From: a virus
Reading direction: 5' to 3' (one strand)
Length of the DNA: 52,541 nucleotides
IMG/VR virus record: IMGVR_UViG_3300031884_000031
Coordinates: 1 to 52,541 of that record
Shown: positions 46,648 to 52,541 of the stretch, piece after piece
How positions within the stretch are numbered: position 1 is the first letter of the stretch
Layout of the letters: each line of letters begins with the position of its first letter
Notes under the pieces: model-generated
Told to the model about the DNA's origin: nothing
Seen by the model: only the letters and a program-made list of their open reading frames with translations
Database searches by the model: none
Program-made: the position numbers and the translations under genes

Positions 46648-47089
46648 AGTAGTAGCCAGTTTGGGCGCAATACCTGACTTTATACAACATTATGAAGTAG
46701 AGTTAGAACAGGCTAGGCGCGAAGTCGCAGTCTATGGCAACATAGAAAAGAATCTGGCTGGCTTACCTGGAGTAACAGAACATCGCTTTAATCAACTACA
46801 AGAGATTGAAGCGGTGCTTAACTACCTCAATATACAGCTACGTAAGATACGCACCACTCACTTTAAGAAATACCTTGAAGGCTATGCACGTGCTTTAACT
46901 GCTCGTGACGCAGAAAAATACGTAGATGGTGAAGATGAAGTTATTGACTTTGAAACTATTATCAATGAAGTGGCATTGTTACGTAACAAGTGGTTAGGTA
47001 TTATGAAAGGCCTAGAAAGTAAAAACTTCATGTTAGGCCACGTAACCCGCTTGCGCACAGCAGGCATGGAGGATGCGTCAATTGGATAG
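46634..47089 (+). CDS. uvsY: UvsY-like recombination mediator (151 aa)
   Basis: Loads UvsX onto gp32-coated DNA. It matches the UvsY of aquatic T4-like phages: H-R-F-N-Q-L-Q-E-I-E-A-V-L-N-Y-L-N-I-Q-L-R-K, H-F-K-K-Y-L-E-G-Y-A-R-A-L-T, D-A-E-K-Y-V-D-G-E, and L-R-N-K-W-L-G-I-M-K-G-L-E-S-K-N-F-M-L. Length 151 against 137 in T4. It overlaps the previous gene by 14 bases. Proximity to uvsX and gp32 supports the call. Confidence 0.75.
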   Translation: MWYSKVVASLGAIPDFIQHYEVELEQARREVAVYGNIEKNLAGLPGVTEHRFNQLQEIEAVLNYLNIQLRKIRTTHFKKYLEGYARALTARDAEKYVDGEDEVIDFETIINEVALLRNKWLGIMKGLESKNFMLGHVTRLRTAGMEDASIG

Positions 47090-47978
47090 ACACAGTTTAT
47101 CTATACTAGAAACCATACGTCAGTATGATACATTTTTAGAAAGTCTTAAGAATGTTGCTGACATGGGCTGTGGCACAGGTGAAGATATCGCCTGGTGGGC
47201 TACCTTAGAAAACTATGACGACCCTCCTGAGCCTTACAATTTTAATTGTTTTGCAGTCGATCGCGATCCTGGTAAACTAGCCCAGGTTCCTGATCTTCCA
47301 AACATCAATAAAATACAACAAGACTTCACTGAAGAATATGTATTTCCTGTTAGTATTGATTTAATGTGGGCACACGACAGCCTGCAATACAGTACAAATC
47401 CTCTAGAGACATTGCGCCGCTGGAATGATGCTATGACGGTTAATGGCATGTTACTGTTAACTGTGCCGACACACACAGGTATAGAATATGATAGATACTA
47501 CAGCAGAAGTTACAATGGCTGTTATTACCATTATAATCCTGTTAGTTTAATCTATATGCTGGCCGTCGACGGGTTTGACTGCCGCGATGCTTACCTACTT
47601 AAACGCCATCAAGATCCATGGATTAACATAGCAGTGTACAAATCAACGGTTGCTCCAATGGATCCAGCAACTACTAGTTGGTTTGATCTAGTAGATAAAA
47701 AACTATTGCATCCAACTGTTGAAAGTTCAATAAACAGCAATGGGTATGTTAAACAAGAAGAAATTTGTATGCCATGGTTAGATAAAGAATTATATTTTAT
47801 TGACTATGTAAGTCAAAAAATGGAGTGGACTCCTACAGAACCCCCAACAGTCACTGGCGTATTTAACGAAACTACTAGATCTACTGAAACTACCGTAGAA
47901 CAAGCTAAACCTAAGACTAAAAAAACAAAGGTACTTAAACCAATGGCTCCAACTAGGAAAAGTTATAAAAATGATTAA
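47073..47978 (+). CDS. SAM-dependent methyltransferase (301 aa)
   Basis: Class I methyltransferase. Motif I is V-A-D-M-G-C-G-T-G-E-D at about residues 28-38. Y-D-R-Y-Y-S and H-Y-N-P-V-S-L-I-Y-M-L are later segments. A basic C-terminal tail rich in Lys, Pro and Thr follows residue 260. The start at ATG 47073 has GGAGG directly in front of it with no gap, so an in-frame TTG at 47082 (nine bases from GGAGG) may be the real start. Substrate unknown; it could be a sugar, small molecule or nucleic acid. Its stop overlaps the ATG of the nucleotidyltransferase by 8 bases. Confidence 0.75.
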   Translation: MRQLDRHSLSILETIRQYDTFLESLKNVADMGCGTGEDIAWWATLENYDDPPEPYNFNCFAVDRDPGKLAQVPDLPNINKIQQDFTEEYVFPVSIDLMWAHDSLQYSTNPLETLRRWNDAMTVNGMLLLTVPTHTGIEYDRYYSRSYNGCYYHYNPVSLIYMLAVDGFDCRDAYLLKRHQDPWINIAVYKSTVAPMDPATTSWFDLVDKKLLHPTVESSINSNGYVKQEEICMPWLDKELYFIDYVSQKMEWTPTEPPTVTGVFNETTRSTETTVEQAKPKTKKTKVLKPMAPTRKSYKND

Positions 47979-48711
47979 CAGTGTAGTAATATGCACAGGT
48001 GGATTTGATCCCCTACACTCAGGACACATAGAATATCTTAAAGCTGCCAAGGCCTTGGGCAATATTCTTATCGTTGGTATCAACAGTGACAGCTGGCTTG
48101 AACGTAAAAAAGGCCGCGCATTTATGCCGTTTAAAGAACGTCAGTCTGTGGTCAGTAACTTAAAGTTTGTGGATTATGCTATTGCCTTTGATGATACAGA
48201 CGACACTGCCTGTGATATCATTGAAGAAACCAAACAAACATATCCTAACAGCAAGATCATCTTTGCCAACGGCGGTGATCGTACTGCTAAAAATATTCCT
48301 GAAATGTCAGTTACTGGTGTAGACTTTGTATTTGGGGTAGGCGGTAAAACTAAAAAGAATTCAAGCAGTTGGATTTTAGAAGATTATAAAGCACCTAAAA
48401 CAGAACGTCCTTGGGGTTACTATCGTGTGCTACATGAAGTACCCGGTACCAAAGTAAAAGAACTTACCATAGAACCTGGACAGACCCTGACCATGCAACG
48501 ACACTATAATCGTGCTGAGCATTGGCACGTTAGTTACGGTATGTGCCACGTAGAACTAGATGATCGTACGTTTACCCTACAGCATCATGATCACTATCAT
48601 GTTGAACCAGAACAATGGCATAGGCTATACAATCCATTCACTCAACCTTGTAAGATAGTAGAAATACAGTACGGAGATTATTGCGGCGAAGATGATATAG
48701 AACATAGATAA
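47971..48711 (+). CDS. Nucleotidyltransferase-cupin fusion (246 aa)
   Basis: Two domains in one protein. Residues about 1-130 are a cytidylyltransferase-like fold with G-G-F-D-P-L-H16-S-G-H19 (the HxGH motif) and N-S-D-S-W-L, like RfaE C-terminal or glycerol-3-phosphate cytidylyltransferases. Residues about 145-240 are a cupin of the ManC or mannose-6-phosphate isomerase type: R-P-W-G-Y-Y, then R-H-Y-N-R-A-E-H-W-H-V-S-Y-G. Likely activates a sugar phosphate or similar and perhaps isomerises it. Sugar-nucleotide supply would fit the glycosyltransferase-like gene at 19501 (inference). Confidence 0.8.
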   Translation: MINSVVICTGGFDPLHSGHIEYLKAAKALGNILIVGINSDSWLERKKGRAFMPFKERQSVVSNLKFVDYAIAFDDTDDTACDIIEETKQTYPNSKIIFANGGDRTAKNIPEMSVTGVDFVFGVGGKTKKNSSSWILEDYKAPKTERPWGYYRVLHEVPGTKVKELTIEPGQTLTMQRHYNRAEHWHVSYGMCHVELDDRTFTLQHHDHYHVEPEQWHRLYNPFTQPCKIVEIQYGDYCGEDDIEHR

Positions 48712-48714
48712 ATA
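48707..48714 (+). promoter_or_regulatory. Late promoter box GATAAATA
   Basis: Overlaps the end of the fusion gene and stands seven bases before the ATG at 48722; the predicted leader is about 2 bases. Confidence 0.75.
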
Positions 48715-48721
48715 CTATATC

Positions 48722-49669
48722 ATGAAAATACGCGAACTCTTTGAAGACCAACAGGTCAAAAGTAAAGTTATCAGAGCACTGTCTAAGACTGATGACCAAA
48801 ACCCTATTTTTGCTAATATCTACAAACTACTTGTAGGTAGTCCACTTGCTACTAGATTAGAAAAATATCTGCAACACCGTGGTGACCCTGATGCAGTGCA
48901 GGCCAAAGACTACTTAAATGCAGTTATCCCAAAATTGGGAAATGTTGACGAAATTAAAGCATTTTTAACTAAATTAAATAACGGCGAAGATTTTGTTAAT
49001 TTAAATGCACTAGTACCAAAACAAAGTATGCCTCAACCTGAATCAATTGGTAATTTAATAACTGATCCATTTGCGGCAAAATTATTTGCAAACTTATATA
49101 TTAATTTTGCTGGTAAAAATGACGCAGGTCCTGGTGAAGGCGCACTGTCTGTGTTAAGCCCAAATATTACCTATGGTAAACCAGGTGACATTGTAGTAGG
49201 CGGTAGTGTCAAAGTAGAAGTCAAAGGTGCTAAAGGTGCCGCAGGTAAGTCTGGTAGAATTTGGGATTTACCAATACATCAGAAACCAATGCTAGATATA
49301 CTTGCAAAAGCTGTACCTGGCGCAGGTAGTTTTTCTGTATTAGATGGTAATAAACCATTTCCAGTTCCAGAATTATCTAAGAACTTTATCTCTGCTGCCT
49401 GTAGAGCTTGGTTTGGTAAACCAATACCTGCAATAATAGCATCATTTGGCACACCTGAATTTGCAAAAGTATGGCAAGCTCAGGTATTTGATGTGTACAA
49501 AGCACATGGCCAATGGGACGGCATGCTAGCACTAGGTGTAAGAACCTATCAATACGTTAGAACAGGGGAAGAATTTGCTATGTATATGGGCAAAGCTAAC
49601 CAAGGTTCTTTATGTAGAGCTGGTGCAAAACAAAGTCGTGAGTTGGCTCCGCAAGTCCTTATTAAATAG
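48722..49669 (+). CDS. Nuclease-fold candidate, PD-(D/E)XK-like (315 aa)
   Basis: Function unproven. Residues 136-180 read G-P-G-E139-G-A-L, G-D156-I-V-V, V-E166-V-K168-G and G-R179, the order expected for a PD-(D/E)XK nuclease core (Glu, Asp, E-x-K). The rest is helical with a D-G-M-L-A-L-G-V-R-T-Y-Q-Y-V segment. Proteins with G-x-G-E ... G-D ... E-V-K-G motifs occur in aquatic T4-like phages as unknowns. Its late promoter puts it among virion or packaging genes rather than recombination genes. The opening M-K-I-R-E-L-F-E resembles those of other late proteins here. Confidence 0.5.
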   Translation: MKIRELFEDQQVKSKVIRALSKTDDQNPIFANIYKLLVGSPLATRLEKYLQHRGDPDAVQAKDYLNAVIPKLGNVDEIKAFLTKLNNGEDFVNLNALVPKQSMPQPESIGNLITDPFAAKLFANLYINFAGKNDAGPGEGALSVLSPNITYGKPGDIVVGGSVKVEVKGAKGAAGKSGRIWDLPIHQKPMLDILAKAVPGAGSFSVLDGNKPFPVPELSKNFISAACRAWFGKPIPAIIASFGTPEFAKVWQAQVFDVYKAHGQWDGMLALGVRTYQYVRTGEEFAMYMGKANQGSLCRAGAKQSRELAPQVLIK

Positions 49670-49698
49670 TTGACCTTTAGATAACTTCCTGTTATAAT
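49670..49698 (+). promoter_or_regulatory. Sigma70-type promoter, leaderless or nearly so
   Basis: TTGACC (49670-49675), 17 bases, TATAAT (49693-49698), nearly perfect. The usual +1 falls at 49705, on the ATG at 49704. It begins right after the stop of the previous gene. Confidence 0.85.
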
Positions 49699-49703
49699 TA
49701 ACT

Positions 49704-50501
49704 ATGAATGTTTCCACACCAGCTTATTTTGATTCAATTAAAAATCTAGTTAAACTAGACCTAGAGATAGATCCCGTAGATCCTTTTCAATTGGGCGATG
49801 TTACAGCAATCGCAGAATTAAAAACAAGAGTCACAGAAGTAACATTTAAAAAAATTAGTATCGACTATTATAAATGGTTGATAACCAAATGGGTAAATGC
49901 TGAATACATGGTATTTCAGATATATGCTCTTTTACAAAAAAATCCAATATTTGCAGATGATCTATCTCAAAAATACATAGCAGAGATGATGGACGAAGAA
50001 TGTGCTCATACATCAATAGCTTATTATTTTTATAAAAAAGCATTTGGAGAAGAACCAAAAATAGAGTATATAACTAAATTAACCCATGAAGCTAAATTTA
50101 TTCCAGCTCACATGTACATATTAGAAATTGTTGCTACATCATCGATAAACAGTTGGTATAAGTTTACTACCAACACTGATAAACAAAAATTATTTAAAAA
50201 AATGCTAGGTGATGACACCCGTCACGTAAAATATCTTAATGAAATTAATACTAAGTTGGGGTGTTTAAAACTGGCTTCTATGGAAGAAAAATACAATACT
50301 AAACAAATGGTATTGGAACTTTGGAACGGTAGTGCTGATTTTGGATCGTATGAATATTTTGAAAAAAATTATAAATCAGAAATTGAAAAATTAAAAGAAA
50401 AAATTAAATCAACCCCACAAAGTAAACTGTTTCAAGACCATTTTCGTAAACAAACAGGTAAATGGCTAAAAGAGCACGGCGCAAAAGATCTACTAACTTA
50501 A
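49704..50501 (+). CDS. Ferritin-like diiron protein (265 aa)
   Basis: Probable diiron-dependent oxygenase or oxidase with a four-helix ferritin-like core. Metal ligands can be assigned as E67, E99-x2-H102 (D-E-E-C-A-H), E141 and D171-x2-H174 (D-D-T-R-H). This is the usual Glu, ExxH, Glu, (D/E)xxH order on four helices. Regions before 60 and after 190 are charged. Relatives include AurF-type and similar small-molecule N-oxygenases, but the substrate cannot be inferred. It has its own strong sigma70 promoter, in contrast to the late boxes nearby, and low GC content. Confidence 0.7.
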   Translation: MNVSTPAYFDSIKNLVKLDLEIDPVDPFQLGDVTAIAELKTRVTEVTFKKISIDYYKWLITKWVNAEYMVFQIYALLQKNPIFADDLSQKYIAEMMDEECAHTSIAYYFYKKAFGEEPKIEYITKLTHEAKFIPAHMYILEIVATSSINSWYKFTTNTDKQKLFKKMLGDDTRHVKYLNEINTKLGCLKLASMEEKYNTKQMVLELWNGSADFGSYEYFEKNYKSEIEKLKEKIKSTPQSKLFQDHFRKQTGKWLKEHGAKDLLT

Positions 50502-50517
50502 TCAAGGAGAATCAACT

Positions 50518-50727
50518 ATGGCAAAGACTAACTCAACATTTAAATTTGGTAAAATGAACAAGATCAAACTTGGCAACATTTTAGACCCAATAGCACGTAA
50601 TGTTTTTAAACGGGCAATGATTGATGCACAGGCTACGTTTGTAGCAAGTAAAAATCGCAAGTTCAGCGACCCAGCAACAGCACAAAAAGGTGGCAATCGT
50701 CCACAACAACCAACGACAGGTGAATAA
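50518..50727 (+). CDS. Hypothetical small basic protein (69 aa)
   Basis: Not recognised. Lys-rich N-terminal half ([25 protein letters not shown]), then a Gln- and Pro-rich end. CAAGGAGAA precedes the ATG. Its stop overlaps the ahcY start (TAATG), so it is coupled to the adenosylhomocysteinase gene. Confidence 0.6.
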   Translation: MAKTNSTFKFGKMNKIKLGNILDPIARNVFKRAMIDAQATFVASKNRKFSDPATAQKGGNRPQQPTTGE

Positions 50728-52013
50728 TGGATTATAAAGTAAAAGATATTAGTTTGGCCGCGTGGGGCCACAAAGAAATAGCTATTGCTGAAACAGAAAT
50801 GCCAGGTCTAATGGCAATCAAAGATGAGCTGTACTATCAGCAACCACTAAAGGGCGCACGTATTGTTGGGTCATTACATATGACTATACAGACAGCAGTC
50901 TTAGTACAAACACTAGTGGCCTTAGGCGCAGAAGTGCGTTGGTCAAGTTGTAACATCTTTAGCACACAAGACCATGCGGCAGCAGCCTTAGCTGAACAGG
51001 GTATTCCTGTCTACGCTTGGAAAGGTGAAACAGAAGACGAATACTGGTGGTGTATTGAGCAGACTATTAGTGGCAAAGAGGGTTGGGTACCTAACATGAT
51101 CTTAGATGATGGCCATGACCTAACTTGGTATATTCACACTAACTATCCTGAACTACTGGATGGTATCTATGGTGTTACTGAAGAAACAACCACAGGTATT
51201 CACAAGATCAACGAAGCTATTGCCAACGGTAGTTTTAAACTACGTGCTATCAACGTTAACGACAGCGTAACTAAAAGTAAGTTTGATAACTTATATGGTT
51301 GCCGTGAGTCATTAGTAGATGGTATCAAACGTGCTACCGATGTGATGATTGCAGGTAAGATCGCAGTAGTAGCGGGCTTTGGCGATGTGGGCAAAGGATC
51401 AGCAGCCGCACTTCGTGCATTATCAGCACAGGTTTGGGTAACTGAGATTGATCCAATCTGTGCCCTACAAGCGGCTATGGAAGGCTATCGTGTGGTTACC
51501 ATGGATGAAGCGGCCAGTGAAGCAGATATCTTTGTAACAGCCACAGGTAATATTGATGTTATTACATACGAACACATGGAACGTATGAAGAACAATGCTA
51601 TTATCTGTAACATTGGACATTTTGACAGCGAGATTGACATTGCTAGTCTTAAAGACTGTGAGTGGGATGAAATCAAACCACAGGTTGATCACGTTACAAT
51701 GCCAGGTGGACACAAGTTGATTATTTTAGCTAAAGGTCGACTAGTAAACTTGGGCTGTGCTACAGGACATCCTAGTTATGTTATGTCAAACAGCTTTACT
51801 AATCAAGTATTAGCACAAGTTGAAATGTACACTAACTATACCAATTATGAAATTGGTCAGTTATATCTTTTACCAAAACATCTAGATGAAAAGGTAGCAA
51901 GGTTGCATTTAGATAAGATTGGTGCTAAACTAACTACTTTAACAGATGAGCAGGCTGATTATATCAGTGTTGGTATTGATGGTCCTTACAAACCAGAAAC
52001 ATACAGGTACTAA
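50727..52013 (+). CDS. ahcY: Adenosylhomocysteinase (428 aa)
   Basis: Hydrolyses S-adenosylhomocysteine to adenosine and homocysteine, removing the product inhibitor of methyltransferases. Conserved elements: [11 protein letters not shown], the [14 protein letters not shown] segment, the D-D-G-H-D-L-T loop, the NAD-binding [10 protein letters not shown] near residue 220, H-F-D-S-E-I-D, and the C-terminal K-P-E-T-Y-R-Y. Near full length, like short bacterial forms. It looks intact and is likely active. A phage copy may keep SAM-dependent steps running, including those of the radical SAM-rich cassette and the methyltransferase (inference). Confidence 0.95.
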   Translation: MDYKVKDISLAAWGHKEIAIAETEMPGLMAIKDELYYQQPLKGARIVGSLHMTIQTAVLVQTLVALGAEVRWSSCNIFSTQDHAAAALAEQGIPVYAWKGETEDEYWWCIEQTISGKEGWVPNMILDDGHDLTWYIHTNYPELLDGIYGVTEETTTGIHKINEAIANGSFKLRAINVNDSVTKSKFDNLYGCRESLVDGIKRATDVMIAGKIAVVAGFGDVGKGSAAALRALSAQVWVTEIDPICALQAAMEGYRVVTMDEAASEADIFVTATGNIDVITYEHMERMKNNAIICNIGHFDSEIDIASLKDCEWDEIKPQVDHVTMPGGHKLIILAKGRLVNLGCATGHPSYVMSNSFTNQVLAQVEMYTNYTNYEIGQLYLLPKHLDEKVARLHLDKIGAKLTTLTDEQADYISVGIDGPYKPETYRY

Positions 52014-52058
52014 TGTAATATATCTGCAACACTAAAAAGACTAAATAAAAACGTGGCT

Positions 52059-52090
52059 AAAAGGCAACAAAATTTTATTTTGTGGCTTTT
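52059..52090 (+). terminator. Probable terminator after ahcY
   Basis: GCAACAAAAT pairs with ATTTTGTGGC (one mismatch) around a short T-rich loop, flanked by AAAAG and TTTT. It lies between ahcY and the outer-membrane-type gene. Confidence 0.7.
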
Positions 52091-52120
52091 ATGCAACAAA
52101 TTAACCAAGAGGAAAGAGTA

Positions 52121-52541
52121 ATGAAAAAAACTTTATTAGCAACACTATTAGCAGGATTGTTTGTATCAGTATCAGCATTTGCTGACGGAGCATATAACTA
52201 TGCTAGTCCATCAATTGACTTTAAAGACAAAGTTAATTCAACAAACAACCATACAGTTTATGGTATTACACTAGGCCATGACTATGGCAACGGCTGGAAA
52301 GTTGAAGGTCGTATGGAAGATGAAACTGTTAACGGTGGCGCACACGAAGGTCTAGTACAGATTGGTGCAGTTAAGGATATTGGCACATGGTATGGTGTTA
52401 CTCCATACGCAGGGCTAGCAGTTGGTGAGAAAGATAAATCAACTACAAACTTTATCTACTACCGTGCTGATGTAGGCGCAAAATACACAGTTATGCCTGG
52501 CCTAACTGCGTTTGTTCAAGAACGTCTACGTACACCATTCA
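52121..52541 (+). CDS. Outer-membrane-type beta-barrel protein with signal peptide (3' truncated by window edge)
   Basis: Secreted or outer-membrane protein; 140 codons present. Residues 1-21 form a classic signal peptide: M-K-K-T-L-L-A-T-L-L-A-G-L-F-V-S-V-S-A-F-A, with cleavage after A-F-A. Next come alternating strands with G-I-T-L-G-H-D-Y-G-N-G-W-K-V-E-G-R and A-K-Y-T-V-M-P-G-L-T, and aromatic residues at strand ends. This is the pattern of small porin-like or Ail/OmpW-type barrels. AGAGGAAAGAG precedes the ATG. No late box of good quality is seen in front (ACTAAATA at 52040 is weak). In phages such proteins can alter the host surface or block superinfection; that is inference. The gene extends past 52541. 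Confidence 0.8.
   Translation, partial: MKKTLLATLLAGLFVSVSAFADGAYNYASPSIDFKDKVNSTNNHTVYGITLGHDYGNGWKVEGRMEDETVNGGAHEGLVQIGAVKDIGTWYGVTPYAGLAVGEKDKSTTNFIYYRADVGAKYTVMPGLTAFVQERLRTPF

Noticed and set aside
52040-52047. ACTAAATA as a late box before the outer-membrane-type gene
   Set aside because: Two mismatches at the informative first positions and more than 70 bases from the ATG; too weak to list.
1-52541. Integrated prophage or host chromosome
   Set aside because: No integrase, attachment-site repeats or host genes with normal context; uniform T4-like late boxes run throughout.

Overview
The window is a 52.5 kb piece of a T4-like (contractile-tailed) phage genome with low GC content. This is seen directly in a set of recognisable T4 core genes: major capsid gp23 (C-terminal part only, at the left edge), neck gp13, gp14 and gp15, sheath gp18, tube gp19, head completion gp4, terminase gp16 and gp17, gp32, UvsX, UvsY and a gp1-like dNMP kinase. 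Late-type promoter boxes of the form GATAAATA (T4 consensus TATAAATA) recur ahead of genes. The style of the fibre and hypothetical genes resembles marine and freshwater T4-like phages of Gram-negative bacteria. The host cannot be named from the sequence. I saw no integrase, tRNA, rRNA or CRISPR array.

Layout. 1-1.7 kb: end of gp23, a small early gene on the minus strand and a small membrane-anchored protein. 1.7-11.6 kb: a run of fibre or adhesin-like virion genes (PKD-like domains, a parallel beta-helix, an S74 chaperone domain). 11.6-15.9 kb: an unusual cassette of a 2OG-Fe(II) oxygenase, three tandem small proteins ending in Asn-Cys repeats, an Ig-like protein, a second 2OG oxygenase and a radical SAM/SPASM enzyme. 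16.0-20.2 kb: a giant modular fibre and a possible glycosyltransferase. 20.2-24.3 kb, minus strand: gp14, a PhyH-like oxygenase, gp15 and a Nudix hydrolase. 24.4-28.3 kb: small early genes, gp13, dNMP kinase and an HNH nuclease. 28.4-35 kb: gp18, gp19, a tube-like or baseplate protein, gp4 and gp16. 35-43 kb: virion-associated or unknown proteins, a NUMOD3 HNH nuclease and gp17. 43.3-47.1 kb: recombination and replication genes gp32, uvsX and uvsY. 47.1-52.5 kb: accessory metabolism (methyltransferase, nucleotidyltransferase-cupin fusion, nuclease-like protein, ferritin-like diiron protein, adenosylhomocysteinase) and the start of a signal-peptide-bearing outer-membrane-type protein cut by the window edge.

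The most interesting candidate system is the 11.6-15.9 kb cassette. The radical SAM enzyme has an intact CxxxCxxC motif and a complete SPASM cysteine pattern. It shares a gene run with three paralogous small proteins whose last residues are alternating Asn and Cys, and with two 2OG oxygenases. I infer a phage-encoded peptide-maturation system acting on virion or fibre-tip proteins; no such function is demonstrated. A second genome-scale feature is that several late boxes, and two sigma70-type promoters, sit so close to the start codon that the transcripts should be leaderless or nearly so.
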